A DNA stretch of 64,000 nt from Alkaliphilus hydrothermalis (GCF_016908555.1 NZ_JAFBEE010000001.1:62001-126000); one strand, 5' to 3'. Counted from the stretch's first letter, positions 9,418 through 18,470 are shown. Translations and numbers: made by a program. The notes: a model not told the origin generated them from the letters alone.

Positions 9418-9693
9418 ATGAAGATTAAAGATGTTGCTGAGATTAGTGAGTTGAACAATGAAGATGGACTAATGGATATTATCTTGAGTGTAGATTTAGA
9501 CGAAGAGGTGGCCTCTAGGTGGGAAGTGACAGACCCTAAAGTATGGGCAGTGTATCAAAAACATGGTGATTTAAAGCTGGATCACATTGAATTGGTAGAC
9601 CAGGGTATGAATGTTCATGGTTTTGAGTTTACCGATGAAGATAGACAGGAGATACTCAGATTTATCGAAGGGAAAATAATCAATCAAGATTAA
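9418..9693 (+). CDS. Small acidic protein of unknown function
   Basis: A 91-aa acidic soluble protein that I do not recognise. It has no signal peptide, membrane segment or cysteine motif; helices alternate with short strands around WEVTDPKVWAVYQKHGDL. AAAGGAG (9403-9409) is spaced for ATG 9418 rather than ATG 9400. It is followed by a strong terminator. The clear ribosome site and regular codon use make it a credible gene. Confidence 0.7.
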   Translation: MKIKDVAEISELNNEDGLMDIILSVDLDEEVASRWEVTDPKVWAVYQKHGDLKLDHIELVDQGMNVHGFEFTDEDRQEILRFIEGKIINQD

Positions 9694-9731
9694 AATAGAT
9701 TACACTAAGAAAAATTTTGATAGAACATATT

Positions 9732-9768
9732 CAGCCCCAGGGGAGGAACCTTTGGAGCTGTTTTTTTT
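9732..9768 (+). terminator. Rho-independent terminator
   Basis: CAGCCCCAGGGG pairs with CCTTTGGAGCTG (one mismatch, two G-U pairs) across the loop AGGAA, followed by eight T residues (9761-9768). Confidence 0.9.
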
Positions 9769-10029
9769 AAGTATTATTAAAATCAATAGAAGAGGCAAAC
9801 AACAGTGAAAATCATCGTTTGTGTAGGATAAAGTTGTAGGATATGCTACAATTAAGGAGAAAAAGGATGCCCATCTTATGCATCTATTGTAATATTACTA
9901 CTAATATATAAATTAAATAAAACCCCATCAACTACTGGGGATTAGTAGGCATACTTTGAGTTATCTAATGGAAAAGTATGAAATCAAGAAATAATGTAGA
10001 TAGAAGTATAGAAAAAAGGGGATGAATAA

Positions 10030-10728
10030 ATGAAGAAGCATAAATTAGCCTATATATTACTTGGTATTTTTATTTCTATTATTTTTCTTTTTAAAGCAGT
10101 TGAAATAGTAGCTTTTAATGAAGCCCATTATGAAGCTATGTTTATTAAATACGATATACCTAAGGCTACGGGACTGGAACTTGAGGAGCTAAGAGTGGTC
10201 ATGGGGGATGTATTAAAATATCTAAAGGATGATAGAGAGTTGCTGGATACGACTATGATAGTAGATGGCAATGAAGAAGCGGCATTTGGAGAGCGGGCTG
10301 TACTCCATATGATCGATGTAAAGGAATTATTCATTGCAGGAGGACGAATAAGAAATATTGGATTTGTTGTGGTCATCGGGTTGCTGATTTATTTGAGGAT
10401 GAGGGATGGAAAATGGAAGGAAAACTTTACGAAGGCAATGTTTTACGTAGGGATAGTAAATATTTTACTAATGTTATTGTTATACATTCTCATGCTAATG
10501 GATTTCTATAAATACTTTACCTACTTCCATTTAATTTTCTTTGATAATGACCTTTGGATGCTGGAGGCAGATGAGTTGATGATTCAAATGCTACCAGAAG
10601 GTTTCTTTAACGATACAGCGGTGAAGATTGCTTCTTATTTCTTTGGTGTTAATGTGTTGTTGGGAGTTATTGGGTTTAGAAAGTTTGGAGTGTTTGATAG
10701 GCTTAATGGAAAAGGAAATAAATACTAG
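10030..10728 (+). CDS. Integral membrane protein, DUF1461 / TIGR01906 family
   Basis: A 232-aa protein with membrane helices at about residues 8-27, 105-123, 135-157 and 203-220. Between helices 1 and 2 is an extracytoplasmic loop of about 75 residues. The segment YFHLIFFDNDLWMLEADELMIQMLPEGFF matches the characteristic F.xxHxIFFxNDxWxL...LIxMxP motif of the TIGR01906 family (described here by its key residues). The family's function is unknown. The gene appears monocistronic. Confidence 0.85.
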   Translation: MKKHKLAYILLGIFISIIFLFKAVEIVAFNEAHYEAMFIKYDIPKATGLELEELRVVMGDVLKYLKDDRELLDTTMIVDGNEEAAFGERAVLHMIDVKELFIAGGRIRNIGFVVVIGLLIYLRMRDGKWKENFTKAMFYVGIVNILLMLLLYILMLMDFYKYFTYFHLIFFDNDLWMLEADELMIQMLPEGFFNDTAVKIASYFFGVNVLLGVIGFRKFGVFDRLNGKGNKY

Positions 10729-10916
10729 TATGAAAGATAAATTTTAGTAAATTGCAGGATTTTATCATGTAATGAAAGAAATACTCATTATGAAGCAAAG
10801 CACTATCGAAAAGACTAACATTAAAAACGAATAAATACTATAGACTATACACATAGTTGATGTATAAATAAGAAGGTCAGCTGACATGATTTTATTGAAA
10901 AATAGGAGGTATTTAA

Positions 10917-11366
10917 ATGAAAATCATAGTAGAGAGTTTTACAATGGACCATACAAAGGTGACAGCACCTTTTGTTAGGAAATGTGGACATATCAACACT
11001 CCTAAGGGTGATGTCATTACAAAGTTTGACCTGCGTTTTACTCAACCAAACGTAGAAGCAATGCCGACAGGAGCCATTCATGCTATTGAGCATTTGATGG
11101 CTGGTTTCTTTAGAGAGGAATTAGAAGATATTGTTGATATCTCTCCCATGGGTTGTAGAACAGGTTTTTATTTAATTAAGGTGGGGGAATCTACAGAAGA
11201 GGATGTGGCTCAAGCCCTCATGAAGACGCTACAAAAGGTAATTGATGCAGAGGAAGTGCCTGCTTTAAATCCTATTCAATGCGGTAACTACAGGGATATG
11301 TCTTTATTTGGGGCTAAAGAATATGCTAGAGTTGTGCTAGATAAATTGAAGCAAATCTATAAGTAG
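10917..11366 (+). CDS. luxS: S-ribosylhomocysteine lyase
   Basis: The 149-aa protein is a full-length LuxS. It has the metal-binding motif HAIEH plus the downstream cysteine in CGNYRDMS, and conserved FDLRFTQPN and SPMGCRTGFYL segments; the cysteine in MGCRTGF is the catalytic one. The enzyme cleaves S-ribosylhomocysteine to homocysteine and DPD, the precursor of autoinducer-2, in the activated methyl cycle. AGGAGGT precedes ATG 10917. It is not next to pfs or other methionine-cycle genes, so its quorum-sensing role is open. A perfect 10-bp palindrome GTCAGCTGAC lies about 40 bases upstream. Confidence 0.97.
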   Translation: MKIIVESFTMDHTKVTAPFVRKCGHINTPKGDVITKFDLRFTQPNVEAMPTGAIHAIEHLMAGFFREELEDIVDISPMGCRTGFYLIKVGESTEEDVAQALMKTLQKVIDAEEVPALNPIQCGNYRDMSLFGAKEYARVVLDKLKQIYK

Positions 11367-11441
11367 AATAAAGATCTAAGAGAATATCTATCAAGCATTT
11401 TTAGCTTTAACAGATTTAAACAGTGATAATAAAAGGTACTG

Positions 11442-11479
11442 ATAAAACACTACATAACCTGTGGTGTTTTATTTATTTT
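11442..11479 (+). terminator. Terminator after luxS
   Basis: ATAAAACAC (11442-11450) pairs perfectly with GTGTTTTAT (11464-11472), followed by TTATTTT. Confidence 0.75.
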
Positions 11480-11818
11480 GACTTAAATCTTTATAGAAGT
11501 AATGTAGTATGGTGGCCTTGACTGGTAAAGTACTGGAGATTAGAGTAGATACTTGTATTTAATGAATCCTATTGTTGCAAAAATGATATGGGGGCTAATA
11601 TTAATAGAAAAACTGTAAATAATATAGAAGATACTGGAATCAAAAATATTAAAGTTGTTGATCTCTATCTTCCTAATATTCTTTACTAGTATGTAAGGCA
11701 AAAGAACTTAGTGTATATTTTATGATATTTATTAATAAAAATTAGAAAGAAGAAGAAGGAAAAGGCGGAATTTAATAGAATAATATAATTATAAAAATAA
11801 TTGAACAGGTGGTGGCGT
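11480..11818. other. Intergenic region, nothing recognised
   Basis: About 340 A+T-rich bases before the SH3/NlpC gene. No reading frame with a convincing ribosome site and no RNA gene was recognised. Confidence 0.35.
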
Positions 11819-12934
11819 ATGGAATTAAAACTAAGGAAAAATTTTAAATTTTACTTTATGCTTATGGTGATGATTCTTTTGTCAACGGTCTTTGCTTCAG
11901 CTGCTGAAACGCAAGGAACAGTACTTGCATCTCAGGGAATCGTTAGAAAGACTAATGATTTTAATGGTGATGTGGTGAATAGCCTACCCATAGGAACAAG
12001 GGTAACTATTCTAGAAGCTAAGGATAAATGGTATAGGGTTAAGGATTCCACTGAAACGATTGAAGGATGGATGTATAGCGACCTTTTATCAGTAGACAAT
12101 AAGGAAGAAATAAAGAAGGGGATCATTACTGCTAGTGTATTGAATGTTAGAAGTGAGGCATCCACCGATAGTGCAATTGTCACTAAGCTCATAGAAGGTA
12201 CAGAAGTAATTGTGATAAAGGGCCAAGGGGATTGGCTTCAGATAAAGCTTCAGGTCAATAAAACAGCATGGATACATAGGGATTTCGTAAAAGTAATGCC
12301 GAACCTCCCTTCAGGTGTAATTTTAAAAGGTGATGCCCCCTTAATGGAATATGGTGTAGAGAATGCTAAGAAACTAGCTAGCTTTAAAGAAAATGATGTT
12401 CTATATATTAAACATTTCCAAAATGGATGGTATCAAGTAGTAACGGATAATTTTGTTGAAGGCTGGATGAAGGAAGAGTTTATAGAGCTGCAAATTAACG
12501 TTGCTAGACCAATCAGTAGATCTGGTGAAAGAACTAGCGTATTTTCCAACATGTCAGAAATAACATCAAAATATATAGGCAAGAAATATGTTTGGGGTGC
12601 AACAGGACCTAACACTTTTGATTGCTCAGGATTTACATATTATATCCTAGATACATATTATGGAGAATACCTGAAGGATAAAGGTATTAACTTACCAAGA
12701 ACATCTAGAGATCAAGGTACTGTTGGTACAGATGTAAGCAGAGCTAATTTACAACTAGGAGATTTAGTATTCTTCAATACAGACTCTAGAATGGGAAGAA
12801 CAATAACCCATGTAGGTATATACATTGGCAATGGTGATTTTGTACATGCCTCTTCAGCAAGGGCTAAGGTTATGATATCTACTTTATCAGAGGGTTATTA
12901 TAGTACAAGATTCCTTAAGGCTGTTAGATTTTAA
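11819..12934 (+). CDS. Secreted SH3-domain NlpC/P60 peptidoglycan endopeptidase
   Basis: A 371-aa exported protein. A basic start and hydrophobic core ending in VFASAAET form a signal peptide. Three bacterial SH3 modules follow (about residues 35-95, 100-155 and 165-225, each with the G-W-(M/I) ending such as EGWMYSDL), then an NlpC/P60 domain from about 245. The catalytic cysteine is in NTFDCSGFTYYIL and the histidine in THVGIYIGNGDFVHA. It would cut peptide crosslinks or stems in the cell wall. AGGTGGTG (11807-11814) points to ATG 11819 rather than TTG 11801. It appears monocistronic. Confidence 0.92.
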   Translation: MELKLRKNFKFYFMLMVMILLSTVFASAAETQGTVLASQGIVRKTNDFNGDVVNSLPIGTRVTILEAKDKWYRVKDSTETIEGWMYSDLLSVDNKEEIKKGIITASVLNVRSEASTDSAIVTKLIEGTEVIVIKGQGDWLQIKLQVNKTAWIHRDFVKVMPNLPSGVILKGDAPLMEYGVENAKKLASFKENDVLYIKHFQNGWYQVVTDNFVEGWMKEEFIELQINVARPISRSGERTSVFSNMSEITSKYIGKKYVWGATGPNTFDCSGFTYYILDTYYGEYLKDKGINLPRTSRDQGTVGTDVSRANLQLGDLVFFNTDSRMGRTITHVGIYIGNGDFVHASSARAKVMISTLSEGYYSTRFLKAVRF

Positions 12935-12945
12935 AAATTAAATTA

Positions 12946-12983
12946 GGTTTTTTGATAGCCTGTAAGCTAATGATCAAAAACCT
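12946..12983 (+). terminator. Hairpin after the NlpC/P60 gene
   Basis: AGGTTTTTTGAT pairs with ATGATCAAAAACCT; there is no strong T-run, so this may be a weak terminator or an mRNA 3'-end stabilising hairpin. Confidence 0.5.
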
Positions 12984-13007
12984 TTAAATGCCAGGAACAA
13001 GAAAAAA

Positions 13008-13048
13008 CAGCGTCCTTAACGTAGAAATACGTAAGGTGCTGTTTTTTT
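13008..13048 (+). terminator. Rho-independent terminator with ACGTA/TACGT core
   Basis: CAGCGTCCTTAACGTA pairs with TACGTAAGGTGCTG (small bulges) across a GAAA loop, followed by seven T residues. The core resembles two other terminators in the window (near 22066 and 29833). Confidence 0.9.
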
Positions 13049-13217
13049 AGAGTTGATGAGGAAATAGGGATTTTCAGTAGCTAGATCCACTTGAAAAGTG
13101 GATTTTTATATATTATAAGCAATACAGGAATAATTTTTAATACTTTCATTATATATATAATAGACAAGTATATTCAAGATAAGGTCTGTAGTGAGAATAA
13201 CGAATGGAGGGGAAAGC

Positions 13218-14162
13218 ATGAAAAGAAATAGAATGATGCTAAAAAGAAAAAAAAGACGAGGAACAATGATTTTAGTAGCTTTATTTTGTATGATATTACC
13301 GATAATAGCTATATATATAGGATTAAGGATTACAGAATTATGGGTATCACCAGCCTTAAATTCGGATTATAATTTTGTGGTTGATGAAGGTAATAGGGGA
13401 AATAATAGTGAAAACACTCACAACACCAATAATACCAATAAAGAAAAGGGTGATGAAGAAAAACCTATAGCTGAAGATAAAGCACCTAAAGAATCAGGTA
13501 GTCAAGGTCAGGAGGAAGATTCTAGATTAATTGAAAAGGAAGTCAAGCCTCTATCAATCTATACTATCCAAATAGCTAGTTTGAGTGATAACAAGAGGGT
13601 AGAGGGTTTAATACAAGAGCTTAACGAAAGAAAGCTGTCTAATTTAATTTATAAAGAAGATAGTAGTTTTAAGGTATACGTAGTGGGAGGGACTAAAAGA
13701 TCACAGGTAGAACAAGAACTACAGTATATTAGAAGCTTTTATCCAGACGCTTATATCAATGAAGTACATCCTTCAATACAAGTAATTGAGTACCCTGAGG
13801 GGGATGATGTGGAGGTATATAGTAAAATTGTTGAAGATATAAATAAAATTATAGAACTGATGGAACTGCAGGGAGAAGAATGGTATAATTTTTATGAAAA
13901 AGAAGGAGAATTAGGTACTTATATAGAATTGTTAAAAAAACAACAAGAAGTTCTGGTAGAATTAGACGAAAATCTAAGGGGAATAGATTTACCCCAAAGT
14001 TTTCCAGTTAAAGAAGCTGTAATGGAAAAAATGATAGCTTATCAAAACAATAACATCAATCGTTCTATTGAAATAATTAGTGCAGGCCATGTTGATAATC
14101 TACATCAGATTCACAGCTTATATTTAGACAGTCTATTTAGAGTAGTGGAATTAATCAAATGA
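13218..14162 (+). CDS. Single-span membrane protein with SPOR-like domain
   Basis: A 314-aa protein with a very basic cytoplasmic N-terminus, one membrane helix at about residues 16-38, and a low-complexity Asn/Glu/Lys-rich linker (about 55-110). A domain at about residues 119-190 opens with YTIQIASLSDNKRVEGLI and has KVYVVGGTK, the beta-alpha-beta pattern of SPOR domains that bind denuded glycan strands. The helical C-terminal 115 residues are not recognised. GGAGGGG (13206-13212) favours ATG 13218 over GTG 13191. It could act in division or sporulation. The DRTGG-domain gene starts 22 bases later, so they may be co-transcribed. Confidence 0.8.
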   Translation: MKRNRMMLKRKKRRGTMILVALFCMILPIIAIYIGLRITELWVSPALNSDYNFVVDEGNRGNNSENTHNTNNTNKEKGDEEKPIAEDKAPKESGSQGQEEDSRLIEKEVKPLSIYTIQIASLSDNKRVEGLIQELNERKLSNLIYKEDSSFKVYVVGGTKRSQVEQELQYIRSFYPDAYINEVHPSIQVIEYPEGDDVEVYSKIVEDINKIIELMELQGEEWYNFYEKEGELGTYIELLKKQQEVLVELDENLRGIDLPQSFPVKEAVMEKMIAYQNNNINRSIEIISAGHVDNLHQIHSLYLDSLFRVVELIK

Positions 14163-14184
14163 TAAAGGAATATGGAGGGATCAT

Positions 14185-14541
14185 ATGAATTTAAGAGAAG
14201 TACAACGACTCCTTGATGCTGAGATTCTATGCGGAGAAGAGGCAATGGACGGAGAGGTTAATACTGTATTTGCCTGTGATTTAATGAGTGATGTTCTAGC
14301 ATTTAATGAAAATAAGACTCTGCTTGTAACTGGCTTGGTCAATCCCCATGTAATAAGAACTGCTGAAATGATGGACATTAATGCAATTGTGTTTGTTCGT
14401 GGTAAAGTACCTGATGAAGAGACACTAAATCTCGCAAAAGAAAACGGGATTGTTATTCTTGGCACTAAGAATATTCTTTATACAAGCTGTGGAATTCTAT
14501 ATAAAAGTGGACTAATAGGTGCAAAGATTAGCTCCGAATAA
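14185..14541 (+). CDS. DRTGG-domain protein (first copy)
   Basis: A 118-aa protein with one DRTGG-like regulatory fold: N-terminal LREVQRLLDAEIL, then VNTVFACDLMSDVLAF, and VIRTAEMMDINAIVFVRGK. DRTGG domains occur in phosphotransacetylases and CBS proteins, where they probably bind nucleotides. It opens a five-gene cluster (DRTGG, HATPase, DRTGG, PHP, HATPase). In many clostridia and Thermotogales such genes sit beside [FeFe]-hydrogenase subunits. Here the cluster is followed by the Rnf operon. A cytosolic redox-signalling role is an inference from context. Confidence 0.8.
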   Translation: MNLREVQRLLDAEILCGEEAMDGEVNTVFACDLMSDVLAFNENKTLLVTGLVNPHVIRTAEMMDINAIVFVRGKVPDEETLNLAKENGIVILGTKNILYTSCGILYKSGLIGAKISSE

Positions 14542-14566
14542 CCAATGAATTACCAGTGAAGGGGTG

Positions 14567-14983
14567 ATGACCATTAAATTAAGTTATGAAATTGGAAAAA
14601 ATGATTTTGCTAAAGCTGGGACGGCATCCAGTAGTATAAAAAAAGTCCTAAGACAATTGGGGATATCTGCCGATTTAATCCGAAGGGTTGCTGTTGCCAC
14701 CTATGAAGCAGAAATGAATATAGTAATTCACTCGGATGGTGGAAATATCATCCTACAGGTTATACCAGAAAAAATTCAAATAACCGCCCTTGACCGAGGT
14801 CCAGGAATAGCTGATATTGACATGGCCATGAAGGAAGGTTACTCTACAGCACCAGAAGAAGTTCGAGAAATGGGTTTTGGAGCTGGTATGGGGCTACCAA
14901 ACATGAAACGATGTGCTGATGAGTTTAGTATCACATCTTCTCTGGGAAACCCTACTGAACTAATAATTGTATTTAATATTTAG
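14567..14983 (+). CDS. RsbW/SpoIIAB-like ATP-binding protein (HATPase)
   Basis: A protein of about 139 aa containing one GHKL ATPase fold: the N-box EAEMNIVIHSDGG, the G1 box ALDRGPGIADID, and the G2 box GFGAGMGLPNMKRCAD. It is the size of anti-sigma-factor kinases and lacks a histidine-phosphotransfer domain, so it probably acts by protein binding or Ser/Thr phosphorylation. GTG 14564 and ATG 14567 are adjacent alternative starts behind GAAGGGG. Second gene of the DRTGG/PHP cluster; no sigma factor or antagonist gene is adjacent. Confidence 0.85.
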   Translation: MTIKLSYEIGKNDFAKAGTASSSIKKVLRQLGISADLIRRVAVATYEAEMNIVIHSDGGNIILQVIPEKIQITALDRGPGIADIDMAMKEGYSTAPEEVREMGFGAGMGLPNMKRCADEFSITSSLGNPTELIIVFNI

Positions 14984-15087
14984 ACATGCATAATTACTTG
15001 GAATGATAAAAAATAACTAAATGATGAATAAATCAAAAATTATTAATAGAAGTTTTAAGAAATAACGTTACTACTAGGAGGATGAGT

Positions 15088-15435
15088 ATGTTACGAGTAA
15101 ATACTTTGGTTGAAAAACTACAATTGGAAGTAGTTGCAGGAGCTGACGGCTTAGAGAAGGAAGTAAAGGGAATGTATGTAGGAGATCTACTTAGCTGGGT
15201 AATGGCTAATATCAGAAATGGAAATTGTTGGATTACAATACAAACCCATGTCAATGTAATTGCTGTAGCCCTTTTAGGCGAAGCTTCCTGTATCATCATT
15301 CCAGAGAAGGCGGAAATTGATGAAGCGACTATTGAAAAAGCTAACATTGAAAATATCCCTTTACTAAGGAGCCCCTTGAGTGCCTATGAATTAGCCCTAC
15401 AGTTTGGCAAATTGGACAGTGATGGTAACCAATGA
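15088..15435 (+). CDS. DRTGG-domain protein (second copy)
   Basis: A 115-aa protein with the same overall fold as the first DRTGG protein: NTLVEKLQLEVVAG, MYVGDLLSWVMAN, QTHVNVIAVALLG. The ribosome site AGGAGG (15076-15081) is spaced for ATG 15088; ATG 15082 would be too close. Its stop overlaps the PHP gene start by four bases (ATGA), which indicates translational coupling. Ligand unknown. Confidence 0.8.
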   Translation: MLRVNTLVEKLQLEVVAGADGLEKEVKGMYVGDLLSWVMANIRNGNCWITIQTHVNVIAVALLGEASCIIIPEKAEIDEATIEKANIENIPLLRSPLSAYELALQFGKLDSDGNQ

Positions 15436-16145
15436 AAATTGCGGTAGATCTACATATCCATAGTGGACTTTCTCCCTGTAGTGAAGATGATATGACACCT
15501 AACAATATAGTGGGGATGGCAAAGCTAAAGGGGTTAGATGCCATAGCAATTACTGATCATAACTCAGTTAAAAATCTTAAAGCCTTCACAAAGGTCGCTG
15601 AGGAGAATGGCTTAATTTTGATTCCAGGGGTAGAGGTGACTACAAAGGAAGAGGTTCACTTGGTGGGACTGTTTGAAGACCTTGAAGGCGCATTGCTATT
15701 TCAAGAAGTATTAGATCAACATCTACCTAAAATTCCTAACAATAAAAAGGTATTTGGGAGCCAGTGCTTATATAATGAAATGGACGAGATAATAGGTGAA
15801 TATGAACATTTATTAATCAATGCGATTAGCTTAAATATAGAGGATACTGTAAGGGAAATTCGAAGCGCTAAGGGCATTGTTTTTCCTGCCCATATTAATC
15901 GTAGAGGATTTAGTATTCTTACCAATCTTGGTTTTATTCCACCTGAATTTGGATTCAATACAGTGGAAATTACTGAGTCATGCGATTACTCTGCTCTTGA
16001 ACATAAACATTCATATTTGAATAAATTTATAAAAATTCGCAATTCAGACGCCCATAACTTGGGAAACCTATTGGAAAGAGAATTCTTTTTAGAAGTAGAT
16101 GAGTTATCTGTCAAAGGTGTTATAAAAGCCCTTTCAAAAATGTGA
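15432..16145 (+). CDS. PHP-domain phosphoesterase
   Basis: A 237-aa protein of the polymerase and histidinol phosphatase (PHP) superfamily. Metal-binding motifs are visible: DLHIHSGLSPCSEDD near the start, ITDHNSVKN, a GVEV segment, PAHINRRG and the late IRNSDAHNLG. It is likely a metal-dependent phosphatase or nuclease; the substrate is unknown. It overlaps the upstream DRTGG gene by four bases. PHP genes with DRTGG and HATPase partners recur near hydrogenase modules in anaerobes. Confidence 0.88.
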   Translation: MKIAVDLHIHSGLSPCSEDDMTPNNIVGMAKLKGLDAIAITDHNSVKNLKAFTKVAEENGLILIPGVEVTTKEEVHLVGLFEDLEGALLFQEVLDQHLPKIPNNKKVFGSQCLYNEMDEIIGEYEHLLINAISLNIEDTVREIRSAKGIVFPAHINRRGFSILTNLGFIPPEFGFNTVEITESCDYSALEHKHSYLNKFIKIRNSDAHNLGNLLEREFFLEVDELSVKGVIKALSKM

Positions 16146-16187
16146 AGTTTTGAACAAGTATCATGATTAACTAGGGAGTGACATAAT

Positions 16188-16733
16188 GTGAAGGAATTAT
16201 CATTGCATATACTAGATGTAGCAGAAAATTCTGTAAGGGCAGAGGCTTCTGTAATTGAAATATCTATTATTGAAAAGATAAAGGAAGATCAATTGATTAT
16301 CAGGATTAAAGACAATGGTAAGGGAATGGACAAGGATTTTTTAGAAAAGGTATTTGACCCTTTTACCACCTCTAGAACCACAAGAAGGGTAGGATTAGGA
16401 TTGCCTTTTTTTAAGGCGGCAGCGGAGGAATGTGGAGGTAACTTTGAGATTGACTCTATAAAAGGTGAAGGTACTTGGCTGGAAGCCACCTTTCAACATA
16501 GCCATATCGATCGAGTGCCTTTGGGAAATATGGCGGATACGATAGTTTCTCTACTACTGGTGGGGGAAGAAGTGGATTGGATTTATACCCATACATGGGA
16601 AGAAAACAAATTTTTTTTTAGTACTGTTGAGGTGAAAAAAATACTTGTAGACCTACCAATTACTAATCTTGAGGTGATTAACTGGATTAAAGGACATATT
16701 GAAGAAGGCTTAAAAGACCTTGTGGAAAAATAA
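16188..16733 (+). CDS. Histidine-kinase-like ATPase domain protein
   Basis: A 181-aa protein, GTG start behind AGGGAGTGA. It has the N-box LHILDVAENSVRAEA, G1 box IRIKDNGKGMD, F-box FDPFTTSRTTRRVGLGLPFF and a G2-like segment, so it is a GHKL ATPase of the sensor kinase type. No phosphoacceptor His domain or sensor domain is present. The C-terminal 70 residues are not recognised. It ends the DRTGG/PHP cluster. It might receive a redox signal through partner proteins; that is inference. Confidence 0.85.
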   Translation: MKELSLHILDVAENSVRAEASVIEISIIEKIKEDQLIIRIKDNGKGMDKDFLEKVFDPFTTSRTTRRVGLGLPFFKAAAEECGGNFEIDSIKGEGTWLEATFQHSHIDRVPLGNMADTIVSLLLVGEEVDWIYTHTWEENKFFFSTVEVKKILVDLPITNLEVINWIKGHIEEGLKDLVEK

Positions 16734-16765
16734 ATTTTATAATAATATAGTAATTGAATAATATT

Positions 16766-16798
16766 GAATGATTCTCTGCTAAGAGTCATTCATATTTA
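16766..16798 (+). terminator. Probable terminator after the HATPase gene
   Basis: GAATGATTCT (16766-16775) pairs with AGAGTCATTC (one G-U pair) across the loop CTGCTA; the T-run after it is weak. Confidence 0.55.
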
Positions 16799-17119
16799 TA
16801 AGGGGTATGAAATTAGAATAGGTTTTTTCTAAGTTTATGCCTTTTGTTGTACATAGGAAATTATGTATTTAATCATAACCTACATAGTTTCTATTTTTAC
16901 GCAAAGTCATCAAAACGTTTTCACGACTTTGTATATAACGTAACTACAGGAGAAATCGAGTTCAAAGTATAGATGAAATTGACTGAAATTATAAAATCTT
17001 ATACTGTATACAGTATTTTTATGATGATATTTTATGTCTATACAGGAGCTTGTATTATTATGTAGAATAGGTTATAGTTGAACAAATTGATACATTTTGA
17101 GTAAGGGGTGAAAATAACA
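16799..17119 (+). promoter_or_regulatory. rnf operon upstream region with a hairpin and a 16-bp palindrome
   Basis: Two structures stand out: CAAAGTC (16902-16908) can pair with GACTTTG (16925-16931), and a perfect 16-bp palindrome ATACTGTATACAGTAT lies at 17001-17016, about 105 bases before rnfC. The palindrome has the GTATAC centre seen in operators of GntR-type regulators and is a candidate operator for the rnf operon. No clear -35/-10 pair was identified. Confidence 0.5.
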
Positions 17120-18445
17120 ATGAGCTTTTTAACCTTTAAAGGTGGAATTCATCCACCAGAATTTAAAGAGTCAACTGAGCATTTACCAATTGAGAAGGCT
17201 ATTGAACCAAGTACTGTTGCTATCCCATTACAACAACATATTGGAGCACCTTGTGATGCAATAGTCAAGGTAGGTGATCGAGTATTGGTGGGACAGAAAA
17301 TTGGTGAAGCAAAAGGTTTTGTATCGGCACCAGTACATTCCAGCGTATCTGGAGAGGTTAAATCCATCGTTAATATGCCAAGTGCAAGCGGTGGTGAAGT
17401 GCTTTCGATAATTATTGAATCTGATGGACAAAATGAAGTAGACCCTTCTATTGCTCCAAAAGGTAAGTTTGAAAATCTAAAGCCTGATGAAATTATTTCA
17501 ATTATTAAAGAGGCTGGTATTGTTGGCATGGGGGGAGCAACCTTCCCAACCCACGTCAAGTTATCACCACCATCGGATAAGAAGATTGATACAATCATTC
17601 TGAATGGTGCTGAATGTGAGCCTTATTTAACGGCTGACCATCGTTTAATGTTAGAGAAGCCAGAAGATGTACTATTTGGGTTGAGGGCTATGATGAGGGC
17701 CATCGGTGTAGAAAAAGCCTACATTGGTATCGAAAACAATAAACCTGATGCAATTGAAATGATGAGAAAGACAGCAGCTCAATATGGAAATATTGAGATC
17801 GTTGCGCTACAGACAAAGTACCCCCAAGGGGCTGAAAAGCAACTAATTTATTCTTGTACTAAGCGTGAAGTACCTTCTGGTGGATTGCCTATGGATGTTG
17901 GTGTAATCGTTAACAATGTTGCTACTGCTGCTCAAGTGGCTATTGCTATCAATACAGGTATGCCATTAATTCAGCGTATTACCACTGTTGCTGGTAATGG
18001 AATTAAGACTCCTAAAAATTTAGTGATTAAGCTGGGTACCTCTATGAAGGATATTGTTGAACAATGCGGAGGATATGCCGAAAAGCCAGGTAAAATCCTG
18101 ATGGGTGGACCGATGATGGGACTAGCTCAGTATACTGATGAAGTATCTATGACAAAGGGTTCATCTGGAGTATTGGTATTTACTGAGTCTGAAGCTCAGG
18201 AGCCAGATCCAAGCGCCTGTATCCGCTGTGGTAAGTGTGTTGAGGTTTGTCCTGCATTTTTACAACCCCTTCATATTAGTAATTTCTCCTATAACAACAT
18301 GATGGAGAATGCAGAAAAATATAGGGCCTTGGATTGTATTGAGTGTGGTTCTTGTGCATTCACTTGTCCTGCAAAAATACCGTTGTTACAATCTATTAGA
18401 GTTGCAAAACGATTTATTATAGCTAAGAAGAGAAAACAATCATAA
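17120..18445 (+). CDS. rnfC: Rnf complex subunit C (NADH-binding, [4Fe-4S] protein)
   Basis: A 441-aa peripheral subunit. It begins FKGGIHPPEFKE, carries a flavin/NADH-binding region with GIVGMGGATFPTHVK and NGAECEPYLTADHRLM, and has two [4Fe-4S] motifs near the C-terminus, CIRCGKCVEVCP and CIECGSCAFTCP. RnfC is the NAD(H)-binding end of the ferredoxin:NAD+ oxidoreductase. AAGGGGTG (17103-17110) indicates ATG 17120 rather than GTG 17108. It opens a tight C-D-G-E-A-B operon, the usual clostridial order. Confidence 0.97.
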   Translation: MSFLTFKGGIHPPEFKESTEHLPIEKAIEPSTVAIPLQQHIGAPCDAIVKVGDRVLVGQKIGEAKGFVSAPVHSSVSGEVKSIVNMPSASGGEVLSIIIESDGQNEVDPSIAPKGKFENLKPDEIISIIKEAGIVGMGGATFPTHVKLSPPSDKKIDTIILNGAECEPYLTADHRLMLEKPEDVLFGLRAMMRAIGVEKAYIGIENNKPDAIEMMRKTAAQYGNIEIVALQTKYPQGAEKQLIYSCTKREVPSGGLPMDVGVIVNNVATAAQVAIAINTGMPLIQRITTVAGNGIKTPKNLVIKLGTSMKDIVEQCGGYAEKPGKILMGGPMMGLAQYTDEVSMTKGSSGVLVFTESEAQEPDPSACIRCGKCVEVCPAFLQPLHISNFSYNNMMENAEKYRALDCIECGSCAFTCPAKIPLLQSIRVAKRFIIAKKRKQS

Positions 18446-18470
18446 TTGTTGATGGGAGGGAACGAAAACA

